A stretch of 64,000 nucleotides of DNA from Omphiscola glabra. Taxonomy: Eukaryota; Mollusca; Gastropoda; Lymnaeidae. The first letter of the stretch is position 1, and every line of letters begins with the position of its first letter. Below are positions 36,950 to 50,000 of this stretch, piece after piece. The notes under the pieces are model-generated. The model ran no database searches, had not been told where the DNA came from, and worked only from the letters and a program-made list of their open reading frames with translations. Made by a program: the position numbers and the translations under genes. The stretch spans positions 16,171,941-16,235,940 of the forward strand of contig OZ024807.1 of assembly GCA_964017045.1 (NCBI GenBank), given 5' to 3'.

Positions 36950-39290
36950 ACCTTCTCAGAGCTCAAAGTTAATTTGCAAATAAATAAATTCACAATATAT
37001 CTGTCAATGAAAACTTCATGAACATAAATTATCCATCATAATGTTCCACGTAGAATTTCATAAACGTTGATAAACTTTCTTCACGCGAGACGTCCGGATA
37101 CCTAGTGTCCCTAGGTAAAAATGTTAGTTCCAACCAAGAAACTTAATTAAAAAAATTAAGCAAAGCAATATTACATCAAGAAGTTAAAATATAGAAGAGA
37201 CCACGCCCAGTCCGTGTGATGAAATATTAAGACGATATGTGAGAACTTTAAGAACAACACCAGACAATCACATGAAAAACACATCCAAATAGATAGAGAG
37301 ATGGAGATATGGAGAAGCTGGAGAGATGGAGAGAGAAAGAGAGACAAGTGGAGAGATATGGAGAGAGAGGGGTGTGGAGAGATAGAGGTTAAGAGAGAAA
37401 GATGTGGATAGAGAGAGAGAGAGAGATGGAAATAGAGATGGAAAGAGAGGGAGATAAAGACATAGAGAGATGGAGAGAGAGAGAGAGAGAGATGGAGAGA
37501 GAGAGGGGAGAGAGAGAATACAATAAAAAAATCTGTTTGTAATATTAGATGGAAGTCAACTGAATATTTTATCGTTATTTGACTCATGAAGATAGTGTCT
37601 ATTTTATCAGTGCACAAGAATTGTGTGATTCATGTTTATACAGTTAAGGATGGGGGTCTCACACAAGGTGAGGTCGTTTGCCTATTTTCTAAGAAGATGA
37701 ATGGTTCAAAAGATATTCACCCCACAACTCTGGAAATAGTTTTCGTTTGTTAGATTTTTCTAAACTAACTATTTACATTTTAAAGTTTTTTTTAAAAATT
37801 ACTTTGATACCTATTAACATTATTTATGTTGAAAATTTAGGATTTTAAATAGTTGTATTTATTGTTCGTTTAAATTGTAAAAGTATTTCTAATGTTTTTG
37901 GTTTGACATATATCAATTTTAGCTAATTTTTTTTTCATCATCATGAACGTTATTTAAGATGTTCTTGTTGCCATGAATTTTATGACAGCGCCAGAAGAAC
38001 ACGAGCCTATTTTATATATCTGAATTGTTAAACGTTTTTTCCACACAAAAAACAAAAAAAAAACGGATAAGATCCACATTATACGCTTATAATATCCGTG
38101 GTTGTGGGTGTTAAAAATTATGAAATATTATTTGAATATATCACCCAAGATCAAAGATTCATGCTAAAGAAACTAATGATGTTGAGAAACCCTGTGAAAT
38201 TTGCTAACGTCATCATCAAATTATTTATCTCAAATTCATTAAAAACGTGTTCGCTGATCAGAGTAATCAGTTTTTAATTTAAACAAATATTAACCTTTAA
38301 AGTGTTTGCTTCTATGTATACTTTTATAACTCTTGAGTAACATTGAAGGTTAAGGGAAGGAAAAATATTTGTCATAAAAACGCTAGTAAATTAGACAAAA
38401 TTATTTCAAGACAACAATAAAAATAAATTAAGTATTTTACTTCAATCACTTTTGACATATGTAAAGGGTAAGGGAAATATATATTTTTTTAATGTTGGAT
38501 CTGATAATTTAACTCATCTTATTTACCCGACTCTCTCCTCGAAAATTAACATTCTTTGCCAAATTTTATATATCTCAAAAGGTCAATACTTCTTCCAGGC
38601 CACAATTATAAAATTTACACAAACATAAGACTCAATTGCTTTATCAATTCATTAACACATGTTTAAAAGACAAACAAAAAAACGTAACATTTTAAACAAA
38701 ACAAATAAAACATAACCCCCAAAAGATCTTGAAGAGTTGATGCGAAACAAAACACATCCCCCGGGCACCCTCGTGTTTACCTGGTTAATTATTGACGGAT
38801 ATTTCTTGAAAATAAACGACGGTTAATTAACTGAAGCTGTTTGCTGTCTGTGTCGAGCTGTTTGCTGTTGGTCAGCACTCGCCGTGGCCAAGTCATTGAT
38901 CGTAGGCCCCACACCGACAATAACATGTAAGTGTCCATTGTTGTCTATGACGACATTAGAGTTAATAATTAACACAATGGTCTCGGCCTTCTGCATCGGA
39001 GAGTGTCGGATTTAATTTCCACAGCCGGTTGTACGAATATCTTCTGTGTGACATTAACGTTATACAACCCTTTGTTGGTTGCCTAGAAATTTGAGCTTGT
39101 CAGAAGAGCATGGACACAAGCGCTATACAAGTAATCAATCATTAAATAACGATAATAAATGTTCACCTACATAACAAAAGTAACTTTACCCAATAGTGTC
39201 CATGAAACTATCGCCATTGTGGCCCAAGGAAAGAATCGAGAAATTTTAATAGCAATGACCTGCAGCGACGGATTGTTTTGAAACACATTA
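36950..39290. other. Region upstream of the lectin gene
   Basis: No coding region recognised. It should hold the promoter and 5' UTR of the lectin gene, but I cannot point to a TATA box or start site with confidence. A GA-rich tract lies at 37295-37520. Confidence 0.35.
37295..37520 (+). repeat. GA-rich low-complexity tract
   Basis: Mixed (GA)n and gagatgga units. Located about 350-580 bases upstream of the lectin gene start codon. Confidence 0.85.
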
Positions 39291-39293
39291 ATA

Positions 39294-39461
39294 GCTGTCG
39301 GCAGAGGCGTAACTAGGTTTTTGGCGCCCTTGGCTAATTTAATTTTTTAATAATAAAAATGTAAAAATTAGAGATTTGGCGGCGCCATTTTGAACAGGCG
39401 CAGGCCGGCGCCCTTGGCAACTGCCCGAATGCCAAGCCGTTGTTACGCCTCTGGCTGTCGG
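39294..39461 (+). mobile_element. Intact 152-bp MITE with perfect TSD
   Basis: Perfect 8-bp duplication GCTGTCGG at 39294-39301 and 39454-39461. Perfect 12-bp terminal inverted repeats CAGAGGCGTAAC (39302-39313) and GTTACGCCTCTG (39442-39453). Internal ggcgcccttggc occurs near both ends. No coding capacity. The 8-bp TSD suggests hAT or P superfamily. Confidence 0.9.
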
Positions 39462-40040
39462 AGACTTAAATAAGTGACGACCTTCGACTGTTGAGATATT
39501 TTACACCTGGTAGACAATCGTCTGCAGTCTTCTATATCTCCAAGAAAAATTACCTTTGGAGTCAACCACCATTAGCTTGTACAAGAATCCTAGATTGGGT
39601 CGCATGACCTCGCCAATGTTGTTAATATCTAGACTGGGTCACATAGACGTGTTTGCTAGCCCTCCTTCTCCGTTTTACTTGATGCAGTGTCCTTGGTTGT
39701 ACTATTTGAGTATCGTTTATCAAACGTATGAAATGGACATCTAAATACAAGTTTAATTAAAGGCATTCTCTAAGTAACAGAATTACATCAAGACTCCAGA
39801 AAACTGTTTGCAATATGTGTATAAATAACCCAAAATAGTTGTATGTCTTTTAACGCTCCAATTGTTTTACAAATTCCTTTAAGCCAACGCCCAAGATGGT
39901 CCAAACACATTGACACATTTTTCTTCACTCATCCAGTTAATGGACAGCTATGGCGTCACGGCCAAACAAACAATGGAATTGATCTTGCCAAATAGCATGA
40001 CAAACATTTAAGAAAGTGCTAGGAACATTTTTGTCAAAAT

Positions 40041-40215
40041 ATCGATGTTATACATGTATTTAATCATTGCGTCTTGTCATCATAGCGATGTTATACATTT
40101 ATTTCATTAAGTACTTCTTGTCAACATAGCGATGTTATACATGTATTTAACAAAGTACTTCTAGTCACCGTAGCGATGTTATACATGAATGTAATCAAGC
40201 AATTCTTGTCATCAA
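40041..40215 (+). repeat. 45-bp minisatellite, 4 copies
   Basis: Core agcgatgttatacatgtatt. Gene-free region. Confidence 0.85.
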
Positions 40216-40389
40216 GTACCGCTTAGTTATTGATCAATGGGCAGAGTATTGAGTTCAACTAAAGAATGAATGATATGGCGCGACGTGGAAAATCGTCTGG
40301 TCATCAGAAAATAAATGTTTTCCTGAATAAGAGTGTAATGAATACATTTTATGCCTATTGTCAAGGGGATTTTATGTATTTGTCATGCG

Positions 40390-40730
40390 TACTTCTATTT
40401 TACTACTATTATTACTACTTTTATTACTACTATTATTGCTGCTACTATTATTACTACCTTACTTACAACTATTATTACTAAAACTATTACTAATACAATT
40501 ATTACTACTATTATTACTAATATTACTACTACTATTACTACTACTATTGCTACTTCTATTACTACGACTATTGCTACAATTATTACTACTACTATAACTA
40601 CTACTATATTTAATACTATTTCTACTTGTATTACTACTACTATTACTACTACTATAACTACTAATATTACTTTTACTGTTGCTACTAGTATTACTTCTAC
40701 TATTAGTACTACAATTACTAACTAACTTAC
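40390..40730 (+). repeat. (ATT/ACT)n trinucleotide array
   Basis: Interrupted actatt and actact triplets. All open frames across it are low-complexity by-products. Confidence 0.95.
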
Positions 40731-40739
40731 TTAAGAAAA

Positions 40740-41075
40740 TCAGCAAACTATCGAGCCGAGGCTCATAAAGTTTTCCCCAGAACACCTACGTCACCCCCAA
40801 TCGGCATTCAACCACTCCCCCAGTGTTCTCTATTCCAGTCAGGCTGCGAAGCGGCATGCCGAGGGCTCCCCGCCCCTGAGACAGCCTCACCCACCCTTCC
40901 ACTCCATTGACTATGCGAGTGAGGCCGCATCTGAGAAGGGACGCCTGGTCAGCCGGGGTGATGCTTACACAGCAACCGGGCCGGACTTCCTTGGGCTGGG
41001 GTGGATACGATTGACGTCTCTAAAGCCCCCCCTTCCCACCCCGGGAGGACTCGTAGGTGTTTGCAGACGCCCTCT
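40740..41075. other. GC-rich island between repeats, possible LINE 3' remnant
   Basis: Markedly GC-richer than its surroundings and abutting the AT-rich satellite. It could be the 3' part of the LINE whose endonuclease lies at 44294-45573, on the same strand. No domain is readable, so this is inference. Confidence 0.3.
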
Positions 41076-41079
41076 AATA

Positions 41080-44000
41080 AGAAAATTTTTTTTAAAAATA
41101 AAATACATATATATCTATAAGAAAATAATTTTTTAAAAATAAAATACATACATATCTATTAGAAAATATTTTTTTTAAATAAAATACATACATATATATA
41201 AGAAAATAATTTTTTTAAAATAAAATACATACATATCTATAAGAAAATAAATGTTTAAAAATAAAATACATACATAACTATAAGAAAATAATTTTTTAAA
41301 TTAAAATACATACATATCTATAAGAAAATAAATTTTTAAAAATAAAATACATACATATCTATTAGAAAATAATTTTTTAAAGATATAATACATACATATC
41401 AATAAGAAAATAATTTTTTTTTAAAATACATACATGTCTATAAGAAAATAATTTTTAAAAATAAAATACATACATATCTATAAGACAATATTTTTTTACA
41501 AGTAAAATACATACATATCTATTAGAAAATAATTTTTAAAAATAAAATACATACATATCTATAAGAAAATAATTTTTTAAAAATAAAATACCTACATATC
41601 TATAAGAAAATATTTTTTTAAAAATAAAATACATACATACATATACGAAAATAATTTTTAAAAAATAAAAACATACATATCTATAAAAAAATAATTTAAA
41701 AAAAATAAAATACATACATATCAATAAAAAAAATTTTTTAAATACATACATATCTATTAGAAAATAATTTTTTTTAAATAAAATACATACATATTTATAA
41801 AAAATAATTTTTTAAAAATAAAATACATAGATATCTATAAGAAAATAAATTTTAAAAATAAAATACATACATATTTATAAGAAAAAAAAATTTTAAAAAT
41901 AAAATACATACATATCTATTAGAAAATAATTTTTTAAAAATAAAATACATAAATATCTATAAGAAAATAATTTTTTAAAAATAAAATACATACATATCTA
42001 TAAGAAAATAATTTTTTTTAAATAAAATACATACATATCTATTAGAAAATAATTTTATAAAAACAAAATACATACAAATATATAATAAAATAATTTTGTT
42101 TTTTAAAAATACATACATATCTATAACAAAATAAATTTTAAAAAATAAAATAAATACATATCTATAAGAAAATAATTTTAAAACATAAAATACATACATA
42201 TCTATAATAAAATAATTTTTAAAAATAAAATACATACATATCTATGAGAAAATAATTTTTTAAAAAATACAAACATTTCTATAATAAAATAATTTTTTAC
42301 AATAAAATACATACATATCTATAAGAAAATAATTTTCTTTAAATAAAATACTTACATATCTATTAGAAAATAATTTTTTAAAATAAAATACATACATATC
42401 TATTAGAAAATAATTTTTTTTAAAAATACATACATATCTATAAGAAATAAATTTTAAAAATAAAATACATATATATCTATAAGAAAATATTTTTTTTAAA
42501 TAAAATACATACATATCTATTAGAACATAATTTTTTTATAAATAAAATACATACATATCTATAAGAAAATAAATTTGTAAAAATAAATACATACATAACT
42601 ATAAGAAAAATTTTTTTTTAAATAAAATACATACATATCTATTAGAAAATATTTTTTTAAAACTAAAATGCATACATATCCATAAGAAAATATTTTTTTA
42701 AAAATAAAATACCTACATATCTATAAGAAAATTAATTTTTAAAAATAAAATACATACATATATATAAGAAAATAATTTTTTTAAAATAAAATACCTACAT
42801 ATCTATAAAAAAATAAATTTTTAAAAATAAAATACATACATGTCTATTAGAAAATAATTTTTTTTTAAATAAAATAATTACATATATATAAGAAAATATT
42901 TTTTTAAAAATAAAATACATACATATCTATAACAAAATAAATTTTTAAAAATAAAAAACATACGTATCTATAAGAAAATAATTTTTAAAAAATAAAATAC
43001 ATACTTATCAATAAAAAAATAATTTTTTAAAAATAAAATACATACATATCTATTAGAAAATAATTTTTTTTAAATAAAATACATACATATCTATAAGAAA
43101 ATAATTTTTTTAAAAATAAAATACATACATATATATTAGAAAATAATTTTTTAAAATAAAATACATACATATCTATAAGAAAATAATTTTTTAAAAATAA
43201 AATACATACATATCTATAAGAAAATAAATTTTTAAAAATAAAATACATACATATCTATTAGAAAATAATTTTGTTTAAATAAAATACATACATATATATA
43301 AGAAAATTATTTTTTAAAAATAAAATACATACATATCTATAAGAAAATAAATTTTTAAAAATAAAATACATACATATCTATAACAAAATATTTTTTAAAA
43401 ATAAAATACATACATATCTATTAGAAAATAAGTTTTTTTAAATAAAATAAATACATATCTATAAGAAAATAATTTTTTAAAAATAAAATACATACATATA
43501 TATAAGAAAATAATTTTTTAAAAATAAAATACATACATATCTATAAAAAAATAATTTTTTAAAAATAAAATACATACATATATATAAGAAAGTAATTTTT
43601 TAAAAATAAAATACATAAATATCTATAAGAAAATAATATTTTAAAAATAAAATACATACATATCTATAAGAAAATTAATTTTTAAAAATAAAATTCATAC
43701 ATATCTACAAGAAAATAATTTTTAAAAATAAAATTCATACATATCTATTAGAAAATTTTTTTTTTTAAATAAAATACATACATATCTATAAGAAATTTTT
43801 TTTTAAAAATAAAATACATACATATCTATAAGAAAATAATTTTTTAAAAATTAAATACAATCATATCTATTAGAAAATAATTTTAAAAAAAATAAAATAC
43901 ATACATATCTATAAGAAAATAATTTTTTAAAAATAAAATACATACATATCTATAAGAAAATAATTTTTTAATAATAAAATACATACATATTTATAATAAA

Positions 44001-44253
44001 ATAATTTTGTTTTTTAAAAATACATACATATCTATAACAAAATAAATTTTTAAAAATAAAATACATACATATCTATAAGAAAATAAATTTGTAAAAATAA
44101 AATACATACATAACTATAAGAAAATATTTTTTTAAAAATAAAATACATACATATCTATTAGAAAATAATTTTTTTAAAAATAAAATACATACATATATAT
44201 AAGAAAATAATTTTAAAAAAATAAAATACATACATATCAATAAAAAAATAATT
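41080..44253. repeat. 3.2-kb AT-rich satellite, about 42-bp units
   Basis: About 75 units with core aaaataaaatacatacatat followed by ctataagaaaataa and a T-run. The T-run varies in length. Very high AT content. It stops abruptly at 44253 against LINE sequence. Confidence 0.95.
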
Positions 44254-46140
44254 TCGCACTCATCCAGGAGTCTTGCATCTGGCGCAGTTGTAATTAGACC
44301 TGGCTGCTGATGTTCCTCAGTGCAGCTGTTTTTACTGCTGACTTTGGGTCATCTTTGATGGCTTTGTACGCCCGAAGTTTTTGCTCAAGTAGCATTTGGA
44401 TTGCTGTGTTGTTTTCATCAAACCAATCCCTGTGTTTTCTGATAGAGCGTCCGAGGCGCTCAGCGGGTTTGTTATACACCGTCTCATTAAGTGTTGTCCA
44501 CGCTGCCTCCGCGTCCTGGTTGTTCAGTATTATGGAATCAAGGCGTTTATCCAGGGTGTCAACAAAGTTTTCTCTCACATCAGGGATCTTCAGCTTACTG
44601 ATGTTGAGGCGTTTCGGAGCTTTGGTGGCCTGAGGTCGTCTCTTAGGTTGGGTGTGAATTTTCAACTTTGAGACGATGAGGCGGTGATCCGTCCAGCATT
44701 CTGCGCCGCACATGGCCTTAGTCACTCTCACATCCTGCCGGTCCATATTTCTGACGATGACATAATCTATTAGGTGCCAGTTTTTCGAACGGGGGTGCAT
44801 CCAGGAGGTCCTGTTGCGCGTAGGCAGGCTGCGTAGGCAGGCTAAATGTGGTGTTTATTATTAGAAGGCCGTGTTCAGCACATGTCTGAAGTAGCAGTAG
44901 GCCGTTGTTGTTGCACTTTCCAACACCATTCATCCCCAACACTCCTCCCCAGGATGTGTAGTCACTGCCGACACGTGCATTTTAAATCTCCAAGAATTAT
45001 GAGTTTGTCAGCAGTCGGTATGGTGGAGAACACAGTGTTCAAGTCCTCATAAAACTTTTCTATGGACTCTTCTGTGTTGGTCATGGTGGGTGCATAGGCA
45101 CTGACTAAAGTGGCAGCCTTCCTTCCATGGCAGAGGGGGAGTTTCAACGTCATGAGTCGGTCATTGATTCCCTCTGGAGATCTGGAGAGCTTGCTCTCAA
45201 GAGAGGTTTTGATAGCAAAGCCAGCTACGGCTTCACACGTTGCATCGGGGTCTCGTCCATTCCAGAAAAAAGAATAGCCAGCAAGCCTTTCCGTGAGTTC
45301 ACCTTTGCCAGAGAGTCTGGTTTCACTGAGGGCGGCGATGTCTATGTTGTATCTGACAAGTTCATGAGCAATGAGCGCCGTGCGTCGTTGAGGTCGGCTT
45401 TTAGAGTCCCTGTCAAGCAGTTTGCGGGTGTTCCACGTGGCAATTTTAAGTGAAATAGATTTTATCTTTGATTTTCGACCGCAAAAATTGGGTCCTCGTC
45501 GACCCTGTTTAGCCTGCCAGGGTTTGAAGGAGCAGGGAATACTTTGGGCTCCTATTCTAGCCCCCTTCCTCATGCATTTAGGAGAGCGTGCCCGTCGCCA
45601 CAGTATTTGGGATGATGGGAAATGGATGACTTATGACTTGCGCGGGTGACTTTGTTTAAAGTGAGGAACAGTTGCGCAGTGTCAACCTCACTCTCTCGTC
45701 CGGACCCACTGTGTCCAGTGGCAAGACTAAGTCAAGACGAGTGGAGATGGGTACGGATGCAGTGGATGACCAAGATATTCTACGTGCCTCATCTTGCTCT
45801 ACACACTCCACGGTGCGTTGCTGTAATCACCTTCTCATACGTTGAACCCAAATGGTCTCCTCCGCAGGATCGGACGACGTCCAGGCTTCGCATGCAATAG
45901 GTAGGCAGTGCCAATATCACCGAGGGTTTGAGGCCCAACATCCACCCTCGCCTGATTTAGCCGGCTAGAGGAAGCTGTTGCCCAGGGTATGGACGCTGTT
46001 GCATGCTAACATCTGCTGGGTTGCACAGGTGACAGTTTAGTTGCAGGAGAGGACCAAGGCGGACGAACTGTTCCTAGGCCTAGGAGCACAACGTTTTCCC
46101 CCTTGAGGGGTACTACCTCTGCCTGTACAACCCATTGTAA
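44254..46140 (-). mobile_element. Truncated non-LTR retrotransposon (5' leader and endonuclease)
   Basis: The minus strand holds a GC-rich leader (about 45574-46140) and endonuclease frames at 45573-44962, 44942-44718 and 44800-44294, out of frame with each other. Motifs: [77 protein letters not shown] and CWTDHRLIVSKL (catalytic His). The usual GDFNAR motif is broken to GDLKC. No reverse transcriptase follows; sequence stops at the satellite at 44253. Inactive; APE-type LINE, clade not certain. Confidence 0.85.
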
Positions 46141-46549
46141 AAAGGGGAAACACGTAAGTGAAACAAAATATTCCAACCAGAGTCTTAAGTATATTTTCTT
46201 CAGAAATGTTTATCTCCTATATCCAAATTTTTTAAATTAAGAACTCCTTCCTTTTTTTTGTACTTCTTGTTATTATACCGCCATCTTGAAGCCGTGTGAT
46301 AGGGTGTATAGGTCAGATGGCCGGGATAGGGTTGTATATTGAGGACATCAATGTTTTATATTTGTTGTATAAACACTAAAGACTAGCACTTGCCCTTGGC
46401 TGCTCGCCCTAACACGTACAGCTTTGTGCTCTTGTTGTTATTTACCGCTATCATGTCGTAGCCGGAAGTTTCCTTTTACCGTCTTATTAAATGATAATAC
46501 TTATCCGAAAACATGCTTTCTGATTTGGCCAAAGTTGTTCAGTTTCCAC

Positions 46550-47195
46550 AATAGTTATAATAATAGTTATAATAACAGTAATAATAATAGTAATAGTATA
46601 GTAATAATAATAGTAATAATAATTGTAATAATAATAGTAGTAATAATAGTAATAATAATAGTAATAATAATAGTTATAATAATAGTAATAATAATAGTAA
46701 TAATAATAGTAATAATAATATTTATAATAATAGTAATAATAATAGTAATAATAATTGTTATAATAATAGTTATAATAATAGTAATAATAATAGTAATAAT
46801 AATTGTTATAATAATAGTAATAATAATAGTGATAATAATAGTAATGATAATAGTTATAATAATAGTAATAATAATAGTAATAATGATAGTCATAATAATA
46901 GTTATAATAATAGTTATAATAATAGTTATGATAGCAGTAGCAATAACATTAATAATAACAGTAATAATAATAGTTATAATAATAGTAATACTATTATTAA
47001 TAGTAATTATAATAATAATAATAATAGTATTACTAATAGTAATAATAATAGTAAAATAATAGTAATAATAATATTAATATAATAGTAATAATAAGAATAA
47101 GAATAAAAATACTACTAGTAATAATAATAGTAATAATAATAGCAATAATAATACTAATAATAACAGTAATAATAACAGTAATAATAACCACAACC
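46550..47195 (+). repeat. (AAT/AGT)n trinucleotide array
   Basis: Mostly aataatagt-type triplets over about 650 bases. Apparent poly-Ile/Val frames are by-products. Confidence 0.95.
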
Positions 47196-47560
47196 ATCAC
47201 CACCACCACCAATAAAACCACTACACCACTACCACTACAACCACTTCTACCCCTACTACCACTACCACCACTACCACTACCCCTACCACCACTACCACCA
47301 CTACCACCACTACCACCACTATCGCTGCCGCTGCCACTGCTGCTGCTGCTACTACTACTGCTACTACTACTACTGCTACTACTACTACTACTACTACTAC
47401 AACTACTACTGCTGCTACTGCTACTGCTGCTACTGCTGCTACTACTGCTACTACTGCTACTACTGCTACTACTACTACCACTGCTACCACTGCTACTACT
47501 ACTACTGCTATTACTACTACTACTGCTACCACTACTGCTACTACTGCAACCATGTAGTAA
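47196..47560 (+). repeat. (CCA/CTA/GCT)n trinucleotide array
   Basis: Continues the previous array in the same triplet register but changes to accaccact, then gctactact. The minus strand encodes poly-Ser/Gly or poly-Val frames with no gene context. Confidence 0.95.
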
Positions 47561-47924
47561 TGAATGCGTCATTGATTTTATATTTTTAATAATAAATACA
47601 TTTGTATCTTTATTTCAACCTACAGTACTCTATTAGTAATAAAGGAAATCCCTTGCTTCGGAGTTAACAGCCCTTGCAGACACACTTGAATAATTTTGTT
47701 TTTTACTTTTTTGTTGGAAATGTGGGATGTATGACTAATATTTCCCTCCGTTCACTCCATTAACCCCATACAGTTTAACCCCCTACAATTTAGTCCCGAA
47801 ACACTATAAATTGTTGTTCCTGTTTTCATCATTTCTTTCCCCGTTTTTATGGGTGGCTTTTTATGGATGAACGACATGCTCCCCTCTCCTTCCCAACAGC
47901 TTAATTAAAAACATGTAAATTAAT

Positions 47925-48050
47925 TATAGTGAGTACAGAAACACCACCTTAATGAAAGTGAGTACAGAAACACCACATTGTGTGACTAGCTTGTATCTCA
48001 TGAAAGTGAGTACAGAAACACCACCTTGTGTGACTAGCTTGTATCTCTAT
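47925..48050 (+). repeat. Short minisatellite, 3 copies
   Basis: Core gtgagtacagaaacaccacc followed by ttgtgtgactagctt. Confidence 0.8.
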
Positions 48051-48070
48051 TTTTAATCACGGTGTCATTG

Positions 48071-48268
48071 CAGTGGCGTCGCTAGGATAAGTGCCGAAAA
48101 AGTAAAGTGTGGGACGGGTGGGAGAGAGTAGATTTTTGCCACTCATCCCCTTAGAGCCAAAAAAAAAACCTCCGTAGTTTGCCGAAAATGCTAACCCCTC
48201 AACATAAAGAAAATGTATTCCGACCGTTTTGAACCGCGCCCTTCCGGCTTCCCTCTCCAACACCACTG
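48071..48268 (+). mobile_element. MITE-like element, degenerate
   Basis: Begins cagtggcgtcgctagg and ends near ccaacaccactg, an imperfect inverted match. No clear target-site duplication. Confidence 0.4.
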
Positions 48269-48400
48269 TTAGGAACGATGTATTCATATGGTTGTCATCA
48301 TGAAACAGATCTCGGGTATTTTATAAGAAACCATGTCTTGATATTATTGCAGTAATAATTACGCCTTACCCATTAGAAGCCATGAAAGCAATGCCCTTAC

Positions 48401-48677
48401 CTTGTTGGACGTCGAACGTTTGGTTCCCAAAGGGTGACATAGTTCTCCGGCCCAAGGTTTGCGTGTAGGTCCGTTTTGACCACGCTACCTTTCTGAGTTT
48501 GCACGTGGTAAATCCCTGGTGTCGTGTAGCCGCCGGTGAAGCTCTTGGTAGCTCTTCCATTGTCTGCTTCATTATATAGTTTGAGATAGTAAAGCAGGTT
48601 TAAATATTTTTTTTTTTGCTGCAGTGTTTGATTACACAGCTTGGTGGTGAAATCAAAAAGGATGCCGTACAACGCGT
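48401..48677 (-). CDS. Probable exon B of a lectin-gene relative (possibly broken)
   Basis: The minus strand is open from an acceptor at 48679-48678 (GGAATTTAG) to a donor at 48400 (ACAAG|GTAAGG). It encodes ALYGILFDFTTKLCNQTLQ, FTGGYTTPGIYHVQTQKG and GPENYVTLWEPNVRRPT. An overlapping frame reads FDVQQGKGIAFMASN up to a second donor near 48368, which also looks protein-like, so a one-base frameshift is possible. Weak resemblance to IgGFc-binding-type extracellular repeats. No complete gene could be assembled. Confidence 0.45.
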
Positions 48678-49034
48678 CTAAATTCCATTGAAAACGTTAC
48701 CAAAAATACTTAGTGATTTGTATTTTTGTGGAATTTTCATTTTTTAAATTTTTATTGAAAAAATCTTAAGCAAAGTAAAAAAAAAAATTATAATTAAAGT
48801 GAGATTTACTTTTGCCGACAATCAATAAATATCGCTGCCCTACAATGTATGAGGCTTCCATTGTTAACATTAGTTTCTTTCACAATTATAGTAGTTAATC
48901 ATCGTTAAGATAAGCGCTCCTTAAACACTGGTACTCAAAATTTGATCCTATAAATGAAGTAGCCAAGATTTGACATAAAACAGGGGGGGGGGGGGGAATT
49001 TGTTTAAAGACAATAATTGTCTCTTTCCTCCCAC

Positions 49035-49190
49035 CTGATTCAATTTATTCCTACAGCTATAGGAACTGCAGTTGAAGTTATCCAGCCTCGCATCACCAAT
49101 GAAGTAAGCAGTTTGGTCGCCTTGTTGGATAAAAAAGTTGTAAGCCTGTCGTTCTGATGAGTGACAAACTAAGATTACCCCACATATCAC
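49035..49190 (-). CDS. Probable exon A, similar to the end of lectin exon 15
   Basis: The minus strand encodes CGVILVCHSSERQAYNFFIQ and FIGDARLDNFNCSSYSCRNKL, and ends at a donor AATCAG|GTGGGA. The stretch AYNFFIQQGDQ..DNFNCSS parallels [17 protein letters not shown] in lectin exon 15. No in-frame ATG is seen; an acceptor may lie near 49207. Probably an exon or relic of a second member of that family. Confidence 0.5.
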
Positions 49191-49460
49191 TAGATTTATT
49201 TGATTACTAAAAATAAGTTTACAGCATTTATCACTATAATTGTGTGAGTACTTAAACTAAGTTTACAGATTGTATCACTAGATTCATGTGATTACCTAAA
49301 CTAATATTACAGCATGTATCACTAGATGTATGTGAGTACTTAAACTAAGTTTACAGATTGTATCACTAGATTCATGTGATTACCTAAACTAATATTACAG
49401 CATGTATCACTAGATGTATGTGAGTACTTAAACTAAGTTTACATAATGTTTCTTCTTCTA
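49165..49460 (-). repeat. 44-bp minisatellite at the start of exon A
   Basis: About six units in an alternating two-type pattern (88-bp higher order); core gtatcactagatgtatgtga. The innermost unit overlaps the start of exon A. Confidence 0.8.
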
Positions 49461-49839
49461 TATATTAAGGGCCCACGAACAATTTTTGATCATTATGGCT
49501 CCTATGAATGTAGATATGATTTGCAATGTTTCTGTGCCTGGTGTTAAGGATATTTCACTGGTTACAAGAGATTGATTAAATTACTTAAACTAAGTTTACA
49601 TAATGTATTACTAGATTTATGGGATTACGTAAATTTCGATTGAACGGAGCAATAGAAAGAAAAAGAAAACACAAATTTACATTAGAACTTCTTGCTTTTT
49701 TTTTTTTTTTTGCAGAATGAAGAATCTTTGTTTAAAACTCAGGACAGTATTCGTCAAAATCTTTATTCATGCGCAGACATACGAAACAAATAAAACACAG
49801 CCAAAATTAACGTACAACCTCTGAAGTACTAACAATAAC

Positions 49840-50000
49840 TAAACTAACAGAAAAATGTGACAATAGATTAATACTTCTGTTTAAATAATTTAACTAACAG
49901 AAATAGTGACAATAGATTAATAATTATGTTTAAGTAATTTAAATAACAGAAATAATGACAATATATTAAAACTTCTGTTTGAATAATTTAAATGAGTGAA
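49840..50000 (+). repeat. 48-bp minisatellite, 3 copies
   Basis: Core aacagaaatagtgacaatag followed by attaatacttctg. Confidence 0.8.

Noticed and set aside
40351..40785. Thr-, Leu- and Ser/Asn-rich frames
   Set aside because: By-products of a trinucleotide array.
47033..47572. Poly-Ser and poly-Val frames
   Set aside because: By-products of a trinucleotide array with no exon context.
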